Below are positions 11,201 through 20,674 of a DNA stretch of 64,000 nucleotides, in pieces. The notes beneath the pieces were generated by a model. That model worked only from the letters and a program-made list of their open reading frames with translations. It searched no databases and was not told the DNA's origin. The DNA is from Lunularia cruciata. Its lineage: Eukaryota; Streptophyta; Marchantiopsida; Lunulariales; Lunulariaceae. Numbering within the stretch: the stretch's first letter is position 1; each line of letters opens with the position of its first letter. The DNA lies in contig OX419761.1 of NCBI GenBank assembly GCA_948567375.1, positions 30,010,501 through 30,074,500 on the forward strand, written 5' to 3'. The translations under genes and the position numbers were made by a program.

Positions 11201-12060
11201 AGGAAGTAAAGTTACTTCGGGTTTGGGTTTGAAAGCCGATGACGAAGTAGACATCGGATTGGACTAGTAACAGTTTTGAGATATGAAGAGGCAGATATGA
11301 AGAGGTGCATTGTCATTTCGGATCTGCAAGTTAGAAAAGTTATTATAGAACGGTATAGTTGTTAGAACTGTTGATTTGTTCACTATTTAAGAGTGGCATT
11401 TGTAGTATCATGTTGTTTAGTGCTCATAATTTCTGAGAATAGATAAAGCGAAGTGTTATGACGCAGTGCTCGTTGCTTGAGCTTGATTCTGAGTATCAGC
11501 TTTGTAATTGTGTTTGTGAGTGTGTGAAGAAATTTGAAATGCAAGTCAGTGTGTTTGTTGGATGTTGGATTCCACAGCCTTGATCTTCATTTTGTGTGTT
11601 TGATCTTGAGTGAAGTGCAATTGAAGCAATGCCTTGATAGATCTGAGAGGAATTGTAGTGTTGGTAGTATTCTGCATTTGTGAGTGCAGTGCGAAGTTGA
11701 TGTGAAGCAATTTTGATTGAGTAAGTTGTGCCTTTAGTGGAGGGGTGGAACACAATTTTGAGGCAAAATTGTTTTGCAGTGAAGTGCCGTTTTCGAGAGA
11801 GCCTGAATCATCACAATCAAGATTGTTTGAAAAGATTTGTTGGTGTTGTGATTAAGGAGTGTAAATTCGTGACAAGACTGCGAATCAATGCTTGTTACTC
11901 TCTTTTGGGTGTGGTTTCTACTTGAGAGATTAAAGATACAACCAAGAAGAACTGAAATTGTTACTTTGCTTTGTATTTGACCAATTTTGACTTGTATCTC
12001 TGCGGGAACGAACTTTACTTACCCGATTACCGCAAAAGTGATATTTGTCGGGTTTTCATA
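8283..12060 (+). mobile_element. TGTG element, copy A (3.78 kb)
   Basis: Starts TGTGGTGCCCAC and ends GGGTTTTCATA, flanked by the perfect 5-bp duplication GAGGA (8,278-8,282 and 12,061-12,065). The empty site is seen in the related family B copy near 30,415, minus strand, where the sequence runs through without the insert. It is colinear with copy B over its whole length. No direct terminal repeat is visible. It carries a leader of about 410 bp, one long broken frame, and about 790 bp of 3' non-coding sequence. Many positions that are CG in copy B are TG or CA here, so this copy looks older. Confidence 0.85.
8692..11267 (+). pseudogene. Long coiled-coil ORF of TGTG element, copy A (broken)
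   Basis: Same protein as in copy B but in pieces: 8,692-8,976, 8,943-9,461, 9,531-10,382 and 10,572-11,267. A one-base deletion near 8,962 shifts the frame, and stops at about 9,459, 9,496, 10,380, 10,558 and 10,564 break it further. Most stops come from C-to-T or G-to-A changes relative to copy B. The N-terminal region contains ITFLAWNWNV and INWARCFHKR; the middle is acidic; the C-terminal third is heptad-rich. No enzyme motif is visible. The product is unidentified. Confidence 0.7.
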
Positions 12061-12151
12061 GAGGAAGATACTTTGATAGGATTAACCATGATAAGTTGAA
12101 GATGTATCATAGAAGGTAGAGAGACCTTTACTTTGAGGACAAAGTGAAAAC

Positions 12152-12167
12152 TTAGTCCGGGGGTAAA
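12152..12167 (+). other. Stop and purine tract of family B element
   Basis: After the integrase stop, the purine-rich run CCGGGGGTAAA lies directly before the LTR start TGTAACAC at 12,168. The same junction is seen on the minus strand at 30,306-30,316. Confidence 0.6.
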
Positions 12168-12667
12168 TGTAACACACATTTATGCATGTGTGTGGTATTG
12201 TGATATTTAGCTTGGTATTACAAGTACTTAAGAGATATTATTTATATAAAGATAAAGGATGGTTCTATATTAGTCATGGTTAGCTAAAGTTAGTCATAGC
12301 TAAGATAGAGGGTACCTTACTTTAGAGGAAGTAGAAAAGATGAGCACCATTATTTTGGATTTTAATGTGTTGACTTGGTATTATTCCTAGGTGTTTGGCT
12401 TTGAGGAAATAGTTTAGAACTCTTGGGCCCGCAAGCCTTTTTGTTTTGGATTCTTCTTTAGTCCAAGGATAGCCCATGTGAAGGAATCCTTGACTTAGTG
12501 GTTGGGTCAAGATAAGACCATATGCTTAGGGGAATATGCCCATGTGAATGGATATTCCTTTCTACTTTTTGACTTTACTTGACTTTAGTCTAGTAACTTG
12601 AGTTACTACGGTAATTAGTAACTTTGGTACGTAACTATTTCACAAGTATATAACCAAGGGGTGAGGA
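12168..12667 (+). repeat. 3' LTR of family B element (truncated)
   Basis: Matches the first 500 bp of the 5' LTR closely, then stops at GGTGAGGAGG, where family A LTR sequence (TCAAAATAGAT) takes over. About 190 bp of LTR end is missing. Confidence 0.8.
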
Positions 12668-13130
12668 GGTCAAAATAGATAAGATAGAAGTATCACCAAA
12701 AGAGTACTTATACTAATAGGGCAAAAATCAAAATAGACTTGAAAACCTTAGAACCAATAGCTAGACATATGAATTAAAGGTGAGAATTAGTTTGGTAACA
12801 TCTGGAAGGATGTTACACATGATGGAATAAACAGATCAGAAAGAGGTATCACCAAAAGGGGACTTCTACTAATAGAGTATGAACCAAAATATGCCTAAAA
12901 TCTTTGAAGGCAATTTCGGAGGCCTAAACGGATGAATTAGGCCTAAAAAATGTGCAAATTCCCCCTTGCCAATGGAGGAAAGGCTGGCCTTCCTTCCCCC
13001 TTGCTTTGTCTTGTCAAGAGCTTTCCAACGGTACCTTACTCACGTGATTATGAGATTTCTACAGGAAGATTCCATAAAAGATTCCCTCCGGTCAAAGCTT
13101 GTTTGACCAACCAGATAGGACCTAGACCAG
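12668..13130 (+). repeat. Family A 3' LTR, piece 2 of 3
   Basis: Continues the LTR interrupted at 1,268. It carries the internal duplication typical of the long LTR subtype: two blocks with ATGATGG ... AACAGATCAGA ... TATCACCAAAAG. It ends ACCTAGACCAG at the insertion point of TGTG element copy B. Confidence 0.85.
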
Positions 13131-16100
13131 TGTGGTGCCCACATTTTTTGTTTTTTTAAAATAAAGCCGAAGAAGTGTATAGAGAGGTCGGATTGCGCCT
13201 GGTTGGTCGAAGAAGACGATGAACACTGTCTTCGGGGTGAAACTCGAAGTAAAGTGGCCTCGGGTCATAAGGCGAAGTACTCTGAAATGCCGTGTCAGCA
13301 AACGATACGAAGTAAATTGTCTTCGGATCGGGAAGGGGAGCTCAACCCGAGGCAAAGACAGTCTAACAACCTTTCGTCGGGGCGAGAAACTCAAGAAGGG
13401 GCGGTTTCAAAATTGGCGGCTCATACGCGTGAAGGTGAGGCGACAATAACAGGTGCATGCAGGAGGTGTGATTTCTCGGTAGAAACTCGAAGTGACGGAA
13501 GACGAAGAAGTGCAACTCTATAAAAATCGAGACTGCAACGACGAAATGTCGAGCAATTTTCCTTCGCCGCTGAGGAGTCGTCTTGCAGGTGATCGGGGAA
13601 AGGGAAATAGAGTTGGACTTGTGTTAGTGCGCAAGGGGGAAGTCGAGAGAGAGAAATCGAGAGACCGAAAGAAAGCAGAAGAGATGGGAGGAGGGAAGAA
13701 GAACTCCGAATTTGCAGTGAGAAATCATGCAATTCGGAGATTAGATGTAGTAGCGAGGATCGAAGCCTTGAGCCGACTTCGGATCACCTTTCTGGCATGG
13801 AATTGGAACATAAGCTTTCCAGGATTCATGACAGAAATCATCGAGAGTAAATGTCTCGATGGTCCCGAAGACGAAGGGAAGAGAGGAAATCCGGCTCGCT
13901 GGACAGAGTCGGATTGGAGACTCGTACTCGGGAAGGAGGCAGGCTCAGAGCAGGGGGCCACGTTCTTGGGGAAAGGGGAGATAGCCCAAGAAACTCAGGA
14001 GGTGAGAGATGCCTTCTCGTCGAAGAGAACGAAGAATGGGTACAAGGTAGAAAGTTACAAAGACCCTGTCAAGAGAGGAATTGTGAGTGCTTTGATGGCA
14101 ATCCTGAAGCCGGAGAGAACTACCTATGTGATGAAACACCAAGCGGTGTTCTTTCACAAATTGTTTGCAGGAGAACCAATTAATTGGGCACGGTGTTTTT
14201 ACGGGAGAACGAGGCAGATGGTGTGGAATCTGCAGGATAAGTCCCCCCCACATTATATTGTGCCGTTTGCAGCGCATTTCTATCTCGGGCTCAATTTGCT
14301 GAACTCGGCGGAGCGGAATCGGATGGTGTCGCACTTTCATCCGGATGTGAGAAAGGAAGTCGATGCGGAGGAGCAGCAATACATTCTTCAAATCCGGAGC
14401 GCAGACGATTACTACTCAAAGACGGGGAAGAACGTGGAGGTCGTTGAAAGTACCCCGACAAAGAAGAGAACTCGGCAAGCAAACGCCGAAGAAAACAAGA
14501 AACCTCGGAAGGTGCAGAGAAATAACCCGAGGCGAGGAATGGTGGTGATCGAGTCGGAAGATGAAGACTCAGAAGGCGAAGCCGAGCTCAAGACGGAGGA
14601 CGCGGAACGTGAGGAGGAACCTGAGCTAACACTGCAAAGTGGAGATACAAGTAGTGATAGTGAAGTCGGTGGAGAAATGACCTCGGCACCAACGCCTGAA
14701 GAATACGAAGAAGAAATTCAAGCCGAGGTAAAAGCCAAAGACAATGCAGCGCTGGAAGACGAAGTACCGGTGCTCAAGGAGAAGAAGATCGCAGTACAAC
14801 GAGGAATTCGCTCGAGACGTAAGGCGAAGGGGGAAGCGGGACCGAGTAGAGTGACAGAAGAAGTAGAAGGAAGCTCGAGCAGTGAAGCATCAATTCCGAT
14901 ACGAAGAATGCAGAGAAGAAGGCAAGTATCGGATGAACACGAAGTACAAAGAGAAGTAGCCGCACGAGAAGAAGTGATCCCGAGTGATGGAGTGGGGTAC
15001 CTGCGGGAAGTGGTGTGTCCGTTGTTGGTAAAGTTAGAACATAAGAAGAAGGAGATGCAGTCCACATGTCCGGAGGTAAAAACTGTATTGCAGGTGTTGG
15101 CAAGATTAGAAGAAGAAAACTCAGAATTGAAGAAGAGTATGACCCGAGGTGAGAAGGAGAGAGAAGTACTGCAATTGGAGGCAGTGGAGAGAAGTCAAGT
15201 AATCGAAGACCTGAGGAGAGAATTGAGCTATCGAGAGGATCTTGCGAGGAAGAGTGACATCGCAAGGGAGAGACAGGTAGCGGAGCATGAAATCTTGAAG
15301 CAGCAGTTTGCTGATTCAAGAGTAGAGCTCATCCATGCTATGGCGAGAGTAGCATCGAAGGATCAAGAGCTCGATCGAGTGATGGAGAGTATGGAGGAGA
15401 AGAAGCAACTCTGGTAGCAAGAGTTGGCTGCGAGATATGGAGAAGAAGAGAGATTACGAGACTTACTCCGTAATCAGGAAGAAAAGGTTGCACAGAAGGA
15501 GAAAGAGAAGGACGCGGTGAAGGCCAAATTCGAAGAGGAGTTGGCGATGTACAGAGAGGAATGGCTTGCAGATCGGGAACGAGAAAGGAAGACAAGATTA
15601 GAGCCATTGCAGGAAATAGTCCTTAGAGTAAATGCGATGCTAAGTACAGAGGCCAGCGTTCGAATTGAAGAAACGCGTCTGCACGAGTCGAAGTTGTTAG
15701 TGCAGGAGACGAGGCGGAGGCAAGCAAAAGATACAGATCTAAATGCTTTGTTGATTAAGTTGAGAACTCGTGTAGATAGGAAGATCTTAGAAGTAGAAGA
15801 CAATATTGCCATTAGATTAGACTTAGTAAGAATAGAGTTAGAAAAGCTTCGGCAGGATGTTAAAGCAAAACCCGACGTAGATAACATCGGGATCCAAATG
15901 TCTTCGGAGTTGGTCTCAGGAATAGTAGAGAAGAGTGGGTCGAAAGATGAAGAGTTAGATAGATTACCTATTAGTACAATTTCAGATCAGGAAAGAGAAT
16001 TGTTAAATCTGGTAGAAGAAGTAGAAGATATGAAACCCGAGGAAAATGCAGTAGGAAGTAAGATTACTTCAGGTTCGGGTTTGAAAGCCGAGGAAGAAGT

Positions 16101-16912
16101 AGACATTGGATCGGATTAGTAACCAATTTGAGATTTGAAGGGGCAGATATGAAGAGGTGCATTGTCATTTTGGATCTGCAGGTTAGAACAGTTGTTGTAG
16201 AACGGTATAGTTGTTAGAACTGTCGATTGCTTCACTACTTAAGAGTGGCATTCGCAGGAAATTGTTGTTCAGTGCTCATTATTTCTGAGAATAGATAAAG
16301 CGAAGTGCTGTGAAGCAGTGCTCGTCGCTTGAGCTTGATTCCGAGTATCAACTTTGTAATTGTGTTTGTGAATGTTTGGAGAAATTCGAAGTGCAAGTCA
16401 GAGTGCTTGTTGGATGTTGGATTCACAGCCTTGATCTTCATTCTGTGTGTTTGATCCTGAGTGAAGTGCAATCGAAGCAATGCCTTGACAGATCTGAGAG
16501 GAATTGTAGTGTTGGTAGTATTCTACATTTGTGAGTGCAGTGCGAAGTTGATGTGAAGCAATTTTGATCGAGGAAGTTGTGCCTTCAGTGGAAGGGTGGA
16601 ACACAATTCTGAGGCAAAGTCATTTTGCAGTGAAGTGCCGTTTTCGGGAGAGCCTGAATCATCACAAATCAAGATTTTTTGGAAATAATTGATGGAGTTG
16701 TGATTTTGGAGTGTGAATTTGTGACAAGACTGCGAGTCAGTGCTTGTTACTCTCTTCTGGGCGTGGTTTCTACCTGAGAGACTAAAGAAGAACTCAAGAA
16801 GAACTGAAATTGTTACTTTGCTTCGTATTTGGACATTTCTGACTCGTATCTCTGCGGGAACAAACTTTACTTACCCGATTACCGCAAAAGTGATATTTGC
16901 CGGGTTGTCACA
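13131..16912 (+). mobile_element. TGTG element, copy B (best preserved, 3.78 kb)
   Basis: Starts TGTGGTGCCCACA and ends GGGTTGTCACA, flanked by the perfect duplication ACCAG (13,126-13,130 and 16,913-16,917). The uninterrupted target is visible in the solo LTR near 31,590. TG...CA ends plus a 5-bp duplication fit a retroviral-type integrase, but the first and last few hundred bases share no direct repeat. Terminal inverted similarity is limited to TGTG plus scattered bases. The CpG-rich leader (13,131-13,545) has repeated CGAAGT and TCGGG motifs and a TATAAAAA at 13,519. The 3' non-coding part (16,120-16,912) is conserved with copies A and C. Confidence 0.85.
13546..16119 (+). CDS. Unidentified TGTG-element protein, about 857 codons with one in-frame TAG
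   Basis: One frame runs from ATG 13,546 to TAG 16,117, broken only by TAG at 15,415-15,417. I chose this ATG because copy A has an ATG at the aligned place; upstream frame is open to 13,492 only with a non-ATG start. Residues 1-70 are basic. Residues 70-290 look globular, with ITFLAWNWN, WTESDWRLVLGKE, YVMKHQAVFFHKLF, EPINWARCF and IVPFAAHFYLGLNLLN. Residues 300-480 are charged and low-complexity, with acidic and Arg/Lys-rich runs. From about 490 to 780 a long coiled coil follows (EEENSELKKSM, EREVLQLEAVERSQ). The end is acidic. No reverse transcriptase, integrase or DDE motif is seen. The globular part has a loose resemblance, from memory, to 'putative plant transposon protein' domains; treat as unproven. 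Confidence 0.65.
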
Positions 16913-17117
16913 ACCAGACATGTCACCCATCCAAGTAAGTAATCCAAGGGTGGAGCTTGCTGACATATCACCTATCTGTGTCTCTAATCCTATGGTGGAG
17001 CTTCCTTGGAGGAGATCCCTCTTTGTCTATAATAAAGAGAAGGTGCTCCCTTGGAGCATCGAATGTTTGAGTGTGCAATCTGTATTTTCTCTCTTCTCTT
17101 GTCCTCAGAGTATTACA
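16913..17117 (+). repeat. Family A 3' LTR, piece 3 of 3
   Basis: Resumes with ACCAGACATGTCACCC and runs to GAGTATTACA at 17,117, matching the end of the solo LTR at 31,795. A possible TATA/leader zone (TCTATAATAAAGAG) lies near 17,025. Confidence 0.85.
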
Positions 17118-17874
17118 CTAGAGGACTAATATAGATGATACTCCTCATCTAGTAGTACCTCATACCTCCTATGTGCACTTAGGGAGCAGGCCTTGATGTT
17201 GACTCTTTCAACACATACCCACTATGGCTCAAGTTCATATTGATAGAATCACTTCCATCTCCTTGCCATGTCCTACAGCTTCTCCAAGGATGGAACCTAC
17301 CCTGGTGGATTATCTTCTGGACGATCTTGCACCTAAGGACATATGTCTTCCTCATCTCTACCTCACAATCCCTCCTCCTAGCTCTATAGCCCCACCAACA
17401 CTACAAAACCAAACTCCTCTCCATGTGCTCCTAGCACATCCATACATACAACTTCATAAGTGATCTACATAATCTTGTCCTAATTGCTCATGGATGGGGA
17501 CAACTAGTCTAGCACAACATTGGGAGTGTACTAGATACCTATAGATGTGGCAGAGGTAGCATCTTTGTCTACTTCCCAAGACCCTCTTTGTACGCTTGTC
17601 CTCTCCTTACAAGCACCACTAGACTCATACATTTGGTTATACTATTTAGATCCTATTAAGGTATTCCTTCCAGGTTAGATGTTGAGAATGTTTCAAATAT
17701 TGAGAAATATTCACTCAAATTACTATACCCTTATAATATCCAATAGGCTCCATGCACTCCTTACTTTTACAATGTCATTTTGTAGTTTTCTTAGTGAATG
17801 AAAAAGTAATTTAGTGTTGTTTATCTATGTAATATTGTAGTAAGTTATATGAAGGATCTTATTGATGGTCTATT
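17118..17874. other. Unassigned flank with no recognisable gene
   Basis: Between the family A LTR and the solo LTR. A frame of 79 codons at 17,224-17,463 is Pro/Leu-rich and matches nothing I know. No repeat pairing with other parts of the window was noticed. Confidence 0.5.
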
Positions 17875-18615
17875 TGTAATACTCTGAGGACAAAAGAAGA
17901 GAGAAAACACAGATTGCACACTCAAACAATCGATGCCCCAAGGGAGCACCTTCTCTTTATTATATAGACAAAGAGGATCTCCGCCAAGGAAGCTCCACCA
18001 TAGGATTAGGGACACATATAGGTGACATGTCAGCAAGCTCCACCCTTGGATAACTTACTTGGATGGGTGACATGTCTGATCTAGGTCCTATCTGGTTGGT
18101 CAAACAAGCTTTGACCAGAGGGAATCTTTTAGGGAATCTTCCTGTAGGAATCTCAGAATCACATGAGTAAGGTACCTTTGGAAAGCTCTCGACAAGACAA
18201 AGCAAGGGGGAAGGAAGGCCAGCCTTTCCTCTGTTAGAGGGGGGGGATCCGCACATTTTCGAGGCCTAGTTCATCCGTTTAGGCCTCCGAAATTACCTTC
18301 AAAGATTTCAGGCATATTTTGGTTCCTACTCTATTAGTAGAAGTCCCCTTTTGGTGATACCTCTTTCTAATCTGTTTAGTCCATCATGTGTAACATTCTT
18401 CGAGATGTTACCAAACCAATTCTCACCTTTAAATCATATGTCTAGCTATTGGTTCTGAGGTTCTCAAGTCTATTTTGGTTTCTGCCCTATTAGTAGAAGT
18501 ACTCTTTTGGTGATACTTCTATCTGATCTATTTCAACCATCATGTATAACATCATTCTAGATGTTACCAAACCAAATTTCACATCTAGATCATATGGCTA
18601 GCTCTTGGTATTACA
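17875..18615 (-). repeat. Solo LTR of family A, long subtype
   Basis: Reverse-oriented LTR, TGTAATACTCTGAGG at the left end and CTTGGTATTACA at the right. It is flanked by the perfect 5-bp duplication CTATT (17,870-17,874 and 18,616-18,620). No internal element sequence remains, so it is a solo LTR left by LTR-LTR recombination. Confidence 0.9.
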
Positions 18616-18620
18616 CTATT

Positions 18621-18762
18621 GTAGTGTAAGCAATCTATGTACATTTAAATGATTTGCCATATGGACTATGATCTTGTTTTATTCCAAGGCTTTAATGTAT
18701 ATAAATAATGGAGGCCGTATAATTATCAATATATTTTAGTCTGCTAGTTTTGAGTGGGAGTA
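18621..18762 (+). other. AT-rich flank with TATA-like stretch and purine tract
   Basis: Contains TGTATATAAATAATGG near 18,698 and ends TTGAGTGGGAGTA, similar to the purine tract before a plant copia LTR. This may be the end of an old copia-like element, cut by TGTG copy C. Weak support. Confidence 0.25.
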
Positions 18763-20669
18763 TGTGACAACTCGGCAAATATCACTTTTGCGGTAAGTGG
18801 GTAAGTAAAGTTCGTTCCCGTAGAGATACGAGTCAAAAATGTCCAAATACGAAGTCAAAGTAACAATTTAGTTCTTCTTGGTTGCGTCTTTAATCTCTTA
18901 GGTAGAAACCACACCCAGAAGAGAGTAACAAACACTGACTCGCAGTCTTGTCACAAATTCACACTCCTTAATCACAAATCCTTCAATTCTTTCCAAACAA
19001 TCTTGATTGTGATGATTCAGGCTCTCCCAAGAACAACACTTCACTGCAAAACGACTTCACCTCAGAATTGTGTTCCACCCCTCCACTGAAGGCACATCTT
19101 CCTTGATTGAAATTGCTTCACATCAACTTCGCACTGCACTCACAAATGCAGAATACTACCAACACTACAATTCCTCTCTGATCTATCAAGGCATTGTTTC
19201 GATTGCACTTCACTCAGGATCAAACACACCGAATGAAGATCAAGGCTGTGGAATCCAACATCCAACAAACACTCTGACTTGCCCTTCAAATTTCTCCAAA
19301 CACTCACAAACACTATTACAAAGTTGATACTCGGAATCAATCTCAAATGACGAGCACTGTTTCACAACACTTTGCTTTATCTATTCTCAGAAATTATGAG
19401 CACTAAACAACATTTTCCTGCAAATGCCAATCTTAAGTAGTGAACAAATTGACAGTTCTAACAACTATATTGTTCTACAATAACTGTTCTAACTTGCAGA
19501 TCCAAAATGACAATGCACCTCTTCATATCTGACTCTTCAAATCTCAAATCTGTTACTAATCCGATCCGATGTCTACTTTGTCCTCGGCTTTCAAACCCGA
19601 ACCCGAAGTAATCTTACTTCCTACTACTTTGTCCTCGGGTTTCACAACTCCTAATTCCTCCACTAATTCTAACATTTTTCCTTCCTGATATGAAATTCCT
19701 ATCATAGTTAAGCCTTCTAAATCTCTATCTCCCGACCCACTCTTCTCTAAAGTGTCAAATGTCAAATCCGAAGACACCTACACTCTTATCTCTCTTACTT
19801 CGGGTCTAACTATTCTCAATTCTTTTGCTAATTTTACTATATCCTCATCAAGAATTGTAATTGAAAGCATGAATACACTATCTACACCTTTGATTTGTAA
19901 CCCACTTTCCCCTTAATCACTCATGTTACTGACCTGAAGACATTTACTGTCGGATCCTGCACTTCGGGTTTATTCATTACTATTATTTCTCTTTTAATTT
20001 TCTCCTATCTTCAATCAGAATTGAAATTGAAGTCATGGGTATCCTAACTATCTTCTTTCCCTACTCTAATTTACTCTGATCCCTCTGGCAAAATTCCCAA
20101 AATCAACTTCACTTCACTCCGAGGTCCGGCTACCTCTGATTTAGTCATCTTCATCTTGAGGTAAAGTCTTTAGACCCGAAGTCATGTAAACCCGAAGTTC
20201 GAAGTATGAAATCCGAAGTCACATTGACCCGAAGACACTTTGACCCGAAGTACATCTACTCTAGAAACTTCAAATGTTTGTAACTTCTTCTAAAAACCTC
20301 CAAACTTTATGATTTTGGTGGCAATGGAAAGCCCTGAACGAGACGTTTCCAACAAAATATAATACGCTTGATTTGGAGTTGTGGTCACTAAGATATGGCC
20401 CCCGCAAGAATCCTCACCTGCAACTTCTATTTCTCCTTCGGGCTTGCCCTCCTTAACGTCTGATCCGATTTTTCCCTCCTCTGACACGAAGTAAGCTTCT
20501 TCGGGTCTGATCCAAACCAAGCCTTTCTTCTTCTTACACGAAATTGACTTCCTCGGGTCTGATCAAATCACAAGTTTGCATTCATTTCTTCTCCATTTGC
20601 TTTCAATTTGGTTTCATCAGTGCATTTCTTCTTCTAAACTCGTCCAAAATGAAAAATGTGAGTACCACA
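18763..20669 (-). mobile_element. TGTG element, copy C (1.9 kb, internally deleted/diverged)
   Basis: On the minus strand it starts TGTGGTACTCACATTTTT (20,669 downward) and ends CGAGTTGTCACA at 18,763, flanked by perfect duplications GAGTA (18,758-18,762 and 20,670-20,674). About 1.1 kb at its 3' end is colinear with copies A and B, including the ORF end. The 5' half differs from the long copies: most of the ORF is absent and a stretch rich in ACCCGAAGT-type motifs (20,160-20,270) occupies the middle. It therefore looks like a short derivative that moved with the same termini. Confidence 0.8.
19556..19777 (-). pseudogene. C-terminal remnant of TGTG-element protein in copy C
   Basis: An open stretch of 73 codons starting MSSDLTFDTLEKSGSG and ending GLKAEDKVDIGSD. 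It aligns with the last codons of copy B (MSSEL ... EEEVDIGSD) and copy A (MSSEL ... DDEVDIGLD). The acidic C-terminal tail is thus recognisable in all three copies. Confidence 0.7.
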
Positions 20670-20674
20670 GAGTA

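Larger units (their letters stand above)
1269..12667 (+). mobile_element. Family B Ty3/gypsy retrotransposon, nearly full length
   Basis: A Ty3/gypsy element inserted in the family A LTR. It has a 692-bp 5' LTR, a primer binding site, an extra CCHC-knuckle frame before gag, gag, protease, reverse transcriptase-RNase H, integrase, a purine tract and a 3' LTR. The integrase end is interrupted by TGTG element copy A (8,283-12,060). The left flank is TGGTC and the right flank AGGTC, a slightly degenerate 5-bp target duplication. The 3' LTR stops about 190 bp early at GGTGAGGAGG, probably by a deletion at GGT microhomology that also removed the original right junction. Coding frames are broken by frameshifts and stops, so it looks inactive. 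Confidence 0.88.
1..17117 (+). mobile_element. Family A chromovirus (Ty3/gypsy), 3' part, with nested insertions
   Basis: The 3' part of a chromodomain-bearing Ty3/gypsy retrotransposon that enters from the left edge. In order it shows the integrase core, a damaged chromodomain, a polypurine tract and a 3' LTR. The LTR starts TGTAATACC at 1,188 and ends GTATTACA at 17,117. It is cut by a family B element at 1,268/12,668 and by a TGTG element at 13,130/16,913, so about 750 bp of LTR is spread over 16 kb. The intact solo LTR at 31,081-31,795 fixes where the pieces join. The 5' LTR lies outside the window, so the target duplication of this element cannot be checked. Confidence 0.9.

Noticed and set aside
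13519-13526. TATAAAAA as the core promoter of the TGTG ORF
   Set aside because: It lies only 20 bases before the chosen ATG, too close to give a transcript with a leader for that start; kept as an observation only.
14718-15319. Minus-strand frames of 115 and 181 codons in copy B
   Set aside because: Same shadow effect as in copy A; composition mirrors the plus-strand coiled coil.
18698-18762. A complete copia element next to TGTG copy C
   Set aside because: Only a purine-tract-like motif and a TATA-like stretch are present; no copia pol frames or paired LTRs were found.
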